From assembly GCA_026393655.1 (NCBI GenBank), contig JAPKZT010000330.1, positions 1 to 5,870 on the forward strand: DNA of 5,870 nucleotides, given 5' to 3'. Source of the stretch: Actinomycetota bacterium (GTDB lineage Bacteria; Actinomycetota; Acidimicrobiia; Acidimicrobiales; Ilumatobacteraceae). The translations under genes and the position numbers were made by a program. Below, one piece after another: positions 1-5,787 of this stretch (positions are counted from its first letter, which is position 1; each line of letters begins with the position of its first letter). The notes beneath the pieces were generated by a model that worked only from the letters and a program-made list of their open reading frames with translations, was not told the DNA's origin and did not search any database.

Positions 1-600
1 CACAACATCGTGCGGATGATCGCTTACTCGTCAATTAGCCAAGGCGGTTTCGTGTTGATGCCACTCGCAGTTGCAGGAATGCCTGGAGCTGGCGAATCGG
101 CGTTGCGATCGGTTGTTCTGTACATGATGATTTACGCCGCTACTAACCTCGGCGTTTTTGCAGTGATTTTGTCGGTATCGCGCAAAACACGAAGTGGTGA
201 GATTTCAAGTTTCGGTGGATTGTTTTCGTATGCTCCTGCGCTCGGTGTGTTGATGACATTATTCATGGCGTCACTCGCAGGCATTCCGCCTCTTGGTGGG
301 TGGATAGCAAAATTTGTGGCTTTCCAATCGCTGTTGCAGTCACAGTCTTCGTGGGGTTACGCCTTGGCTTTAGTTGGCGCAATCAACTCGGTAATTGCAT
401 TTGGATATTACGGTAACTTGATGCGCGAAATCTGGATGCGTCCAGTGCCCGATGGTGACTCAACACCAATTAAGACACCAGGTTCTCTTGTCATTGCTCT
501 GGCGATGACAAGTACTGCAACTTTGATTTTCGGAGTATTGCCTGGGATTGGTTTGCATTTCGCGGACCTTGCCGAAATCGCCGGTGCCATCAGCCGCTAA
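1..600 (+). CDS. nuoN: NADH-quinone oxidoreductase subunit N (complex I), C-terminal part
   Basis: The reading frame is open from base 1 and ends with TAA at 598-600. It gives 199 residues, roughly the last 40% of a NuoN of usual length (about 480-550 aa); the start lies upstream of the window. NuoN is one of the three antiporter-like membrane subunits of respiratory complex I (NADH to menaquinone/ubiquinone), which move protons across the cytoplasmic membrane. Visible hallmarks are 'VRMIAYSSISQGGF' at residues 4-17 (the conserved loop and helix before the C-terminal domain) and 'GIPPLGGWIAKF' at 94-105, whose Lys104 matches the conserved lysine of the distal proton half-channel. 'FGYYGNLMREIW' near 134-145 is the usual late helix. 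Several hydrophobic segments span 10-30, 36-56, 80-110, 118-138 and 160-182. NuoN normally closes the nuo operon; here the next gene overlaps its end by 17 bases. Val in place of the more common Lys before Arg5 is, as far as I recall, usual in actinobacterial NuoN. Confidence 0.95.
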   Translation, partial: HNIVRMIAYSSISQGGFVLMPLAVAGMPGAGESALRSVVLYMMIYAATNLGVFAVILSVSRKTRSGEISSFGGLFSYAPALGVLMTLFMASLAGIPPLGGWIAKFVAFQSLLQSQSSWGYALALVGAINSVIAFGYYGNLMREIWMRPVPDGDSTPIKTPGSLVIALAMTSTATLIFGVLPGIGLHFADLAEIAGAISR

Positions 601-1612
601 TCAAATTTCTGCTTCTATAGCGGCGGCAGTAACTAGTGCAATTTCGTTTGAAAAATTCATGGAGCTATCGCTCTATTCCGAAAATGGTTTTTACAACACA
701 ATTGGTAGAGCAGGTCGACGCGGCGATTTTATAACCAGCCCAGAAGTCGGACCATTGTTTGGGGCGGTCATCGCACAAGCCATTGACGCAAGATGGCACG
801 AATTAGATTGCCCAGAAAAATTTACGATTGTTGAGGTCGGTGCTGGTCCAGGCACACTGGCGCGAAGTGTGCTCAAGGCGAATCTCAAATGTCGCCACGC
901 CATTTCGTATGTTGCAGTTGAAACAAGTTTGGCGCAACGAAATTTGCACCCAATAGAAGTGATCTCTCAAGATCAAATGCCCAGTGAACCGTTCGTGGGC
1001 ATGATTATCGCCAACGAGTTACTGGACAACCTGCCATTCAGATTGTTTGTGTTTGACGGCCAATGGCAAGAAGCATTTGTTGTTGAGCGTGATGGCAAAT
1101 TTTTAGAGGTTTTGCACGCAGTCGAGGATGCTCCAGCATGGTTGCCGCAAAATCCGCGGCTTGGCACGCGATTGCCAGTACAGCGACAGGCGCAAAAATG
1201 GCTGGCTTCATGCTTGCAAATACTTGAACATGGCTCGTTAATCATTTTTGATTACTGCATGACAACTGAAATTGCGTCAACAAAGCCATGGCGTGATTGG
1301 CTGAGAACATATCGTCGGCAAGAACTTGGTGTGCACTATTTAAGCCAGCCCGGCGAGCAAGACATCACGAGTCATGTGATGATTGACCAACTTGCATTGA
1401 TCACTGAGCCAGCCAGTGTCTCTCGGCAAGCGGATTGGCTAATAAAACACGGCTTAAATTCTTTGGTAGATGAGGGCAGAAATTATTGGCAGGCACATGT
1501 CGCTAAACCAGATTTGCAGGCAATGTTAATGCGCAGTCGAGTTAGTGAGGCAGAATCTCTGTGTGCGCTAGACGGTCTTGGAAATTTTACAGTTCTTGAG
1601 TGGCAAAAGTAA
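584..1612 (+). CDS. MidA/NDUFAF7-family (DUF185) SAM-dependent methyltransferase
   Basis: This 342-residue protein belongs to the MidA/NDUFAF7 family of class I SAM-dependent methyltransferases (COG1565). Family signatures run in order: FMELSLY (25-31), GDFITSPEVGPLFG (47-60), the SAM-binding VEVGAGPGTLARS (83-95), ANELLDNLPF (143-152), IFDY (221-224), LRTYRRQ (240-246), DITSHV (260-265) and a C-terminal LGNFTVLEW (332-340). Length is normal and the fold looks complete. In mitochondria NDUFAF7 dimethylates an arginine of the complex I subunit NDUFS2, the NuoD homologue, and is needed for assembly. Overlap with nuoN makes a complex I role here likely, but the bacterial substrate is inferred. 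The start is chosen at GTG 584, which leaves about 20 residues before the first conserved block. TTG at 548 or 569 would extend the protein by up to 12 residues without homologous-looking sequence. No clear Shine-Dalgarno is seen, so translation may be coupled to nuoN. The gene ends with tandem TAA TAA (1610-1615). Confidence 0.92.
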   Translation: MPSAANQISASIAAAVTSAISFEKFMELSLYSENGFYNTIGRAGRRGDFITSPEVGPLFGAVIAQAIDARWHELDCPEKFTIVEVGAGPGTLARSVLKANLKCRHAISYVAVETSLAQRNLHPIEVISQDQMPSEPFVGMIIANELLDNLPFRLFVFDGQWQEAFVVERDGKFLEVLHAVEDAPAWLPQNPRLGTRLPVQRQAQKWLASCLQILEHGSLIIFDYCMTTEIASTKPWRDWLRTYRRQELGVHYLSQPGEQDITSHVMIDQLALITEPASVSRQADWLIKHGLNSLVDEGRNYWQAHVAKPDLQAMLMRSRVSEAESLCALDGLGNFTVLEWQK

Positions 1613-1646
1613 TAAAGATTAGGATTCAGTTATCAAAATAAAAAAT

Positions 1647-1652
1647 TACATT
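1647..1652 (+). promoter_or_regulatory. Possible -10 element (TACATT) for a leaderless transcript of the membrane-protein gene
   Basis: TACATT fits TANNNT and ends six bases before the TTG at 1659, the spacing expected if transcription starts on the first base of the start codon. A second TANNNT, TAGGAT at 1620-1625, would instead give a leader of about 27 bases. No good -35 is seen (TTCAGT at 1625-1630 is weak). No Shine-Dalgarno precedes either TTG 1659 or the alternative ATG at 1689, which is why a leaderless start is considered. The region is A/T rich, so chance matches are easy and this is tentative. Confidence 0.25.
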
Positions 1653-1658
1653 CAAGAT

Positions 1659-3074
1659 TTGTCGTCAAAGAATAAGTTTCGCTACCTCATGTTGTTAAAT
1701 TTCGCCATTTACCTTGTTCTGCTGGTTAGCCGTGATTGGGGCGCTCATCGAATGCTCAATTACGAAGAAAGAATTGCCGTTGGTAGTGCACTTTCACAAA
1801 GTTTATTTTTAAGTCTTAACGACTGGTCATATGGAATTCTGCTCCCGCGCATCTTAATTTCGATTGCAGTTAAGTTTCCATTGCAATATCTGCCACTCAT
1901 CTTGTTTTTTATGGCGACTTTATTGTGGGCGCTTTATTCGTTGATAATTTTTTGGTTAGTTTTCCGTGCAACCAATAGATACTCAATTGCGACTCTTGCA
2001 GGGCTTCTGTTGATACTTGTGCCGCTCCCAGGGCTTGGCATGCAAGGAGTTGTTTGGAACTCATTTTGGCCAATGTTCACGGCACTGACCGTAGTTGTTT
2101 GTTGCAGTGCATACGATACACCAAAACCAGCAGTTATTGGCCTGTCAGTTCTTGCTTTTTTCACTGCCGCATCTAATCCAGTGACCGCAGTTTTACTAGT
2201 TCTTGTAGCTTTCGACTATTGGCGTAATGAATTTTCTCGCAAGAGAATTTTGTTTTTCGCTTCAAGTCTCGTCTTGGGCTTGTTGTTCTCGCTGTATGTG
2301 CAAGTTCGCCAAGAGCCGCAATATCGATATCTCGGCAACTGGACACAAGAACTAGCGCAAACATCGCAAACATTTGGTTGGATTGAAGAGGCTGGTGGAA
2401 GCAGAGTCCGTGGCGTTCCACCTCTCAATGTTTCGAACCTTATCCAAGGTATCCCGGGCTCAATTAAATATTTTCTAACACAGATGGCCCCAGAGCCGTT
2501 TGCATCAAGGTGGATTTTGACCGAGTCTTTTATTAGCAATTTGTTTCATGTGCTTTTATTGGCTCTGTTGTTTTTCGGAGTACCAATTAGTGCGGTCTTG
2601 TTGCTGCGCCGCCGAAACCTAGATTCACGTGTACCTCAAATTGTGTTACGCCTGAGTGTCATCTTTGTACTCGTCGAAGCCCTACAGATTTATCTAATCG
2701 GTGGAGTAGTTCAGACGCGCCAATTACTTTTTGCGCCGATTTGTTGCTATTGGCTTGCAGTTTTTTTGTTGCTTCCACCGACTCTAATAACAAGACGAAA
2801 CTTACAAGGCGCCATTTCCGTTGGAGCTGTGTTTCTTTTATTGGTTTTTGGGCTTCTCGCAAAACAAAACTTTCGAGATCCTCTCGACGTAAAGTTGCCG
2901 CTAGTTGGCAATGGGCGATATGAAGAAAAAGATCTATGGCGTCCGGCGTTAAAAATCGCACGAGAAAAGTGTGAAACCATGTCGCCAGATGCAATAATAA
3001 TAATTTCTCAAAAAACTGATATTTGGGTGGATGCGCCAGTGGTTGTGAAATGTAAATTTATTGCTAAGAATTAG
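1659..3074 (+). CDS. Unrecognised polytopic membrane protein, possibly a GT-C-type glycosyltransferase
   Basis: I do not recognise a specific family. The 471-residue product has about 11-12 hydrophobic segments, near residues 8-23, 60-72, 78-102, 107-123, 134-150, 156-171, 173-186, 197-214, 292-316, 327-350, 355-375 and 381-401. A first loop of about 36 residues holds acidic residues (D26, E36, E37). A large hydrophilic loop spans about 215-290, and a 70-residue soluble tail starts near 402. This layout resembles GT-C glycosyltransferases, which use polyprenyl-phosphate sugars at the outer face and carry catalytic acids in the first loop. That role is inference from topology only. The SDR and GT2 genes downstream make a cell-surface glycan role plausible. 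The start is uncertain: TTG 1659 is the longest normal start, and ATG 1689 would remove 10 residues including the positive N-terminus. It follows the methyltransferase by 46 bases on the same strand. Its 3' end overlaps the convergent transporter gene by 11 bases. Confidence 0.8.
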   Translation: MSSKNKFRYLMLLNFAIYLVLLVSRDWGAHRMLNYEERIAVGSALSQSLFLSLNDWSYGILLPRILISIAVKFPLQYLPLILFFMATLLWALYSLIIFWLVFRATNRYSIATLAGLLLILVPLPGLGMQGVVWNSFWPMFTALTVVVCCSAYDTPKPAVIGLSVLAFFTAASNPVTAVLLVLVAFDYWRNEFSRKRILFFASSLVLGLLFSLYVQVRQEPQYRYLGNWTQELAQTSQTFGWIEEAGGSRVRGVPPLNVSNLIQGIPGSIKYFLTQMAPEPFASRWILTESFISNLFHVLLLALLFFGVPISAVLLLRRRNLDSRVPQIVLRLSVIFVLVEALQIYLIGGVVQTRQLLFAPICCYWLAVFLLLPPTLITRRNLQGAISVGAVFLLLVFGLLAKQNFRDPLDVKLPLVGNGRYEEKDLWRPALKIAREKCETMSPDAIIIISQKTDIWVDAPVVVKCKFIAKN

Positions 3075-3957
3075 TTTCAGGTCTGCTCGTCAGCCATGCT
3101 CCAAAAATAACAATCAACATTCCGAGTAACGACAGTGCGAGCACTCTTTCACCATTGAATAGAACGCCAAGAAAAGTTCCGACGATTGGCGTAAAATATG
3201 TCGGTATCATTGCCCGAACGGTTCCAGTACGTGTCAGCAGTGTGCCAAACAGCAAGAATGCAATGCCCGAACCTAGTGCACCCAGCACAAATGTCGCTCC
3301 AAATAACGCAAAGGTGAATGTTGTAGTTTTTAGCGCATACAGCCCAAGAGGTGCAGATAAAACGGTTGATATCGAAACAACTCTGAGCATCAAGGTTGCG
3401 GGCGAGTAAATCGCTTGAAGCGGCCGTGCTAAATTCAGCGCAACTGCATAACAAATCAAAGCAGCCAATAAATAAAAAATACCCTTAACGTCGGCAGACG
3501 TGCCCTCATTAATTGATGGCACAGCAATCAACACGATGCCGAGAAATCCGACAAGTACAGCAACTAAGCGTTGAGCAGACGGTTTTGTTCGTATCCAAAC
3601 CGAAGTCACAACGATCACAACAACTGGCAATGCGCCGTTCATCATTCCGGCGATACTGCTGGCAACGGTTCGTTCGGCAATTGGAAACAAGAAAAACGGT
3701 AACGCCATCCAAATCAGACCAAGAGCCCATATTTTGGCCCAATGTTCACGTGCAATTTTGTTTCGTGAACCAGGTACGAAGAACAACGCGACCATTCCGA
3801 AAAGTGACCTACCAAACGGCACAAAACTTGTCGGTGCATAGCGAATAATAATGTCGATTAACAAAAAAGAAGATCCCCACGTAAGCGCCATTCCAAGTGC
3901 CAGCGACCACTCAGTTAAACCGAATCTCAGATTGGTATCAGAAATCTTCCTCTCCAT
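3064..3957 (-). CDS. DMT-superfamily transporter with two EamA domains
   Basis: This 297-residue protein has the standard size and ten-helix build of the drug/metabolite transporter superfamily: two EamA repeats at about residues 16-146 and 155-292. Typical landmarks are LTWGSSFLLID (25-35) in helix 1, the helix 2 arginine (R50), GMMNGALPVVV (104-114) at the end of helix 4, ALGSGIAFLLFGTLL (227-241), and YFTPIVGTFLGVLFNGE (254-270) with its late glutamate. Members export or import amino acids, nucleotide-like metabolites, sugars or drugs across the cytoplasmic membrane; the substrate cannot be read from sequence. ATG at 3957 is the chosen start. A purine-rich AGAAAGA (3968-3974, minus strand) ends 10 bases upstream and could pair with the far part of the anti-Shine-Dalgarno. 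It is divergent from the SDR gene and convergent with the membrane-protein gene, and the stop codons lie within an 11-base overlap (3064-3074). Confidence 0.93.
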   Translation of the reverse strand: MERKISDTNLRFGLTEWSLALGMALTWGSSFLLIDIIIRYAPTSFVPFGRSLFGMVALFFVPGSRNKIAREHWAKIWALGLIWMALPFFLFPIAERTVASSIAGMMNGALPVVVIVVTSVWIRTKPSAQRLVAVLVGFLGIVLIAVPSINEGTSADVKGIFYLLAALICYAVALNLARPLQAIYSPATLMLRVVSISTVLSAPLGLYALKTTTFTFALFGATFVLGALGSGIAFLLFGTLLTRTGTVRAMIPTYFTPIVGTFLGVLFNGERVLALSLLGMLIVIFGAWLTSRPETNS

Positions 3958-3971
3958 AAATTTTGAGTCTT

Positions 3972-4025
3972 TCTGACCAGTCGTAGTGAAGTCATTTAGA
4001 CTAGTTCAGATGAGTAGAGGCTCAA
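3972..4025. promoter_or_regulatory. Divergent promoter pair sharing a symmetric -10 element
   Basis: The heptamer TAGACTA at 3997-4003 contains a TANNNT -10 on both strands. On the plus strand, TAGACT (3997-4002) is preceded at an 18-base spacer by CTGACC (3973-3978, four of six to TTGACA). It is followed by seven bases and then ATG 4010, so the SDR mRNA would be leaderless. On the minus strand, TAGTCT (4003 to 3998) is preceded at a 16-base spacer by TTGAGC (4025 to 4020). It would start transcription near 3991 and give the transporter a leader of about 34 bases. The TANNNTA symmetry is the known basis of bidirectional bacterial promoters. If both are used, the two genes compete for or share polymerase at one site. 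The prediction is by eye; no start site is measured. Confidence 0.5.
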
Positions 4026-4912
4026 CTGTCGTGATTACCGGTGCATCAGGTTTTTTGGGGCGACATGTTGTCGAAGAAATAAGAAGATCAAATCACTCGA
4101 TTATTGCAATTTGTCGAAGCAACTTAAATACACCACCCAATCTTCTACCGGAAGAAATCGCATCAGTTGATAGCAGTTCAGCAGTCAACGAATTTGAAGC
4201 ATTTTTTGCAACAATTGACGGGCCAGTGGTTGTCGTTCACCTAGCGGCACACTATTCAAACCTTCACTCAGTAGATGATGTATCAATGCTTGTTGAGTCA
4301 AACATTCATTTTCCTACGCGACTCGTTGATGCGCTTGCACGTGCAAAACCGAATTCAAGTGTGATTAATATCTCGACACTTTTTCAACACTTTGAGAGAC
4401 GAGATTATTCGCCACTTTCTCTTTACGGAGCAACCAAAGAGTCTTTTTTAAAAATTCTTGACTTTTATGCTGAATCTGAATCATTAAAAGTGGCTGACAT
4501 CACAATCGGTGATACATACGGCGCAAACGACACGAGACGAAAATTAATAGATTTGCTCATTTCCCATGTTGGGTCGACGGCTACTTTGAATCTGGGAAGT
4601 GGTTTGCAGAACATGTCTTTGATGCACATCACAGACGTCGCTCGCGGTATTTCCCAAGTGATTGAGGATCATCAGTCAATTCCGGCTAAAGAGGTGTGGC
4701 GAGTTCAAATGCAGCCGACCGAAAATATTTCAGTCCGAGAGTTAGTGGCTAAAATCGAAAAAATTTCTAGCAAATCTTTATGTTACACATTTGATGCGTC
4801 ACGCGATCGCAAACGGGAGATCTATGCGCCAATTGAAGGTCTAAAAAAGTTACCTAACTATGAGCCACTTATTGATTTAGAAACCGGCCTGAAGTCACTT
4901 CTCGGCCAATAG
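4010..4912 (+). CDS. Extended-SDR NAD(P)-dependent sugar epimerase/dehydratase/reductase
   Basis: This 300-residue protein is an NAD-dependent epimerase/dehydratase-family (extended SDR) enzyme acting in the cytoplasm, most likely on a nucleotide-linked sugar. Motifs in order: Rossmann TGASGFLG (10-17) right after the first strand, HLAA (77-80), the active-site Ser/Thr region ISTL (121-124), catalytic Tyr139 and Lys143 in YGATK, GDTYG (167-171), and MSLMHITDV (202-210), which matches the C-terminal substrate-domain motif. The whole catalytic set is present. The exact reaction cannot be fixed; the LGSG-MSLMHITDV segment recalls CDP-abequose/paratose synthase-like and other deoxysugar enzymes, a weak hint. 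ATG 4010 is chosen because it sits just before the first beta strand and seven bases after a -10. The in-frame GTG at 3986 would add eight residues but lies upstream of that -10. The gene abuts the convergent GT2 gene with no gap, suggesting a shared role in surface glycan building. Confidence 0.88.
   Translation: MSRGSTVVITGASGFLGRHVVEEIRRSNHSIIAICRSNLNTPPNLLPEEIASVDSSSAVNEFEAFFATIDGPVVVVHLAAHYSNLHSVDDVSMLVESNIHFPTRLVDALARAKPNSSVINISTLFQHFERRDYSPLSLYGATKESFLKILDFYAESESLKVADITIGDTYGANDTRRKLIDLLISHVGSTATLNLGSGLQNMSLMHITDVARGISQVIEDHQSIPAKEVWRVQMQPTENISVRELVAKIEKISSKSLCYTFDASRDRKREIYAPIEGLKKLPNYEPLIDLETGLKSLLGQ
4886..4907. terminator. Possible U-tract-less hairpin at the convergent gene ends
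   Basis: GGCC (4886-4889), T, GAAG (4891-4894), loop TCA, CTTC (4898-4901), TC, GGCC (4904-4907) can fold into an eight-pair stem with a 1/2-base internal loop. It lies in the last codons of the SDR gene, and on the minus strand it begins about six bases after the glycosyltransferase stop, where a terminator would be expected. There is no clear T-run on either side, only GGTTT on the minus strand, so it may be a weak terminator or chance. It is the only hairpin of note at this junction. Confidence 0.3.
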
Positions 4913-5737
4913 CTAACTAGAAGAAATGCGGGTGATGAGTCTGCGAAGTTGCGAGTTCAGATGACTTCGAATCACGCCAATTCTTGCATTAAATTTTCCG
5001 ATGATTGTTGAGTCAGTTTTCTTCATCTCATGGATTAACGCCACAAACTGTGCACCTTGAGACTTTGATACCGACGAACTTGTTGACTGCCCAGAAATAC
5101 GGTAACTCGCCAGAGTTTTATTAATAAAGTGCAGATCAGTTTTCTGCAAAATTTTGAACCACATCTTTATGTCTGGGGTGAATTCGGGTAACTCAAAAGG
5201 TCCAGACGCTTTAAGGACACTCGTTTTTATGAGCACAACAGAAGGCTCACCAATAATATTGCGACCAGATCTAATTGACTTTTGTATTGCAACGCGTCCA
5301 GCAATAACTCGGCTTTGGCCCCGCAGACCAAAACCAGGCATTACGGTTTTGCCACTTTCACTGATTACTCGTTTTTTGCAAGTTACTATGCCGATATTTA
5401 GCAGTTCATTTTGCAGAAATTTGGCTATTTGTTCTTCTAAACAAGTTACATCTAGAAGATCGTCGTGGCTTAAAAACTTGATGTATTTACCAGTGGCTAG
5501 TTCTATTGATCTATTCCAATTGCCGACCATTCCTAAATTAGTTGAATTGATATGTAATTGAATTCGCGGGTCCGAAAACTTCCTGACAACATCTAAAGTT
5601 CCATCAGTAGAGCAGTTGTCAACGATAAGTAATTCAAAGTCTGAGTATGTCTGATCTAAAACTGACTGAATTGCTAAATGCACGTAGCCTTCGCCATTGT
5701 AGACAGGCATCGCGACGGTGATTTGTGGTACATCCAT
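4913..5737 (-). CDS. Family 2 glycosyltransferase (GT-A fold)
   Basis: This 274-residue protein is a GT2-family inverting glycosyltransferase that moves a sugar from a nucleotide-sugar to a glycan or lipid-linked acceptor on the cytoplasmic side. It opens with the first GT-A strand, ITVAMPVYNGEGYV (6-19), then SVLDQTYSDFELLIVDNCSTDGT (25-47) with nucleotide-binding Asp40. Next come LGMVGNWNRSIELATGKYIKFLSHDD (68-93), whose HDD (91-93) takes the place of the metal-binding DxD, FTPDIKMWFKI (186-196) in the acceptor/base region, and YRISGQSTSSS (212-222). No membrane segment is visible; the C-terminus is basic, so peripheral membrane binding is possible. ATG 5737 is chosen because the conserved fold starts five residues later; GTG 5782 would add 15 residues that look unrelated and would overlap the promoter region. 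No Shine-Dalgarno is seen. It is divergent from the acs-like gene and convergent with the SDR gene: stop codons TAG and CTA join as TAGCTA at 4910-4915. Confidence 0.93.
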   Translation of the reverse strand: MDVPQITVAMPVYNGEGYVHLAIQSVLDQTYSDFELLIVDNCSTDGTLDVVRKFSDPRIQLHINSTNLGMVGNWNRSIELATGKYIKFLSHDDLLDVTCLEEQIAKFLQNELLNIGIVTCKKRVISESGKTVMPGFGLRGQSRVIAGRVAIQKSIRSGRNIIGEPSVVLIKTSVLKASGPFELPEFTPDIKMWFKILQKTDLHFINKTLASYRISGQSTSSSVSKSQGAQFVALIHEMKKTDSTIIGKFNARIGVIRSHLNSQLRRLITRISSS

Positions 5738-5787
5738 TGGTGTGCGATTATTGAGATGCAAATGACACAAAGTTAAAGGCACAGAAC
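5738..5787. promoter_or_regulatory. Divergent spacer between GT2 and acs-like genes, with RBS and weak promoter elements
   Basis: This 50-base spacer must hold the start signals of both genes. For the acs-like gene, AAAGG (5775-5779) lies eight bases before ATG 5788 and is a fair Shine-Dalgarno match. TTGAGA at 5751-5756 could be a -35, but the hexamer 17 bases on (TAAAGG, 5774-5779) is a poor -10 and overlaps the ribosome site. For the glycosyltransferase, TAACTT (5775 to 5770, minus strand) fits TANNNT and would give a leader of about 26 bases, without a convincing -35. The ribosome site is the better supported element. Confidence 0.35.

Noticed and set aside
548..583. Upstream TTG starts (548, 569) for the methyltransferase, deepening the nuoN overlap to 53 bases
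   Set aside because: The extra residues do not resemble the family N-terminus; GTG 584 already leaves the usual short lead before the first conserved block.
2173..2994. Minus-strand open frames (2173-2421, 2216-2539, 2659-2994) opposite the membrane protein
   Set aside because: Low-complexity, Cys/Arg-rich translations without motifs or start signals; the plus-strand frame has consistent membrane helices.
3077..3100. Short stem (GG-CTG / CAG-CC) after the membrane-protein stop as a terminator
   Set aside because: Only about five pairs with a bulge, no following T-run, and it lies within the transporter coding sequence.
3155..3848. Plus-strand open frames at 3155-3409 and 3513-3848, opposite the transporter gene
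   Set aside because: No recognisable protein features; they mirror the strongly supported DMT transporter frame and are antisense shadows.
3986..4009. GTG 3986 as start of the SDR gene
   Set aside because: The predicted -10 (3997-4002) lies inside this extension, and the Rossmann strand begins properly just after ATG 4010.
5154..5561. Plus-strand 135-codon open frame opposite the GT2 gene
   Set aside because: The minus strand encodes a full set of GT2 motifs over the same bases, and the plus-strand translation shows no domain.
5738..5782. GTG 5782 as start of the GT2 gene
   Set aside because: The 15 added residues precede the normal GT2 N-terminus and occupy the divergent spacer containing promoter-like elements; ATG 5737 gives the standard start.
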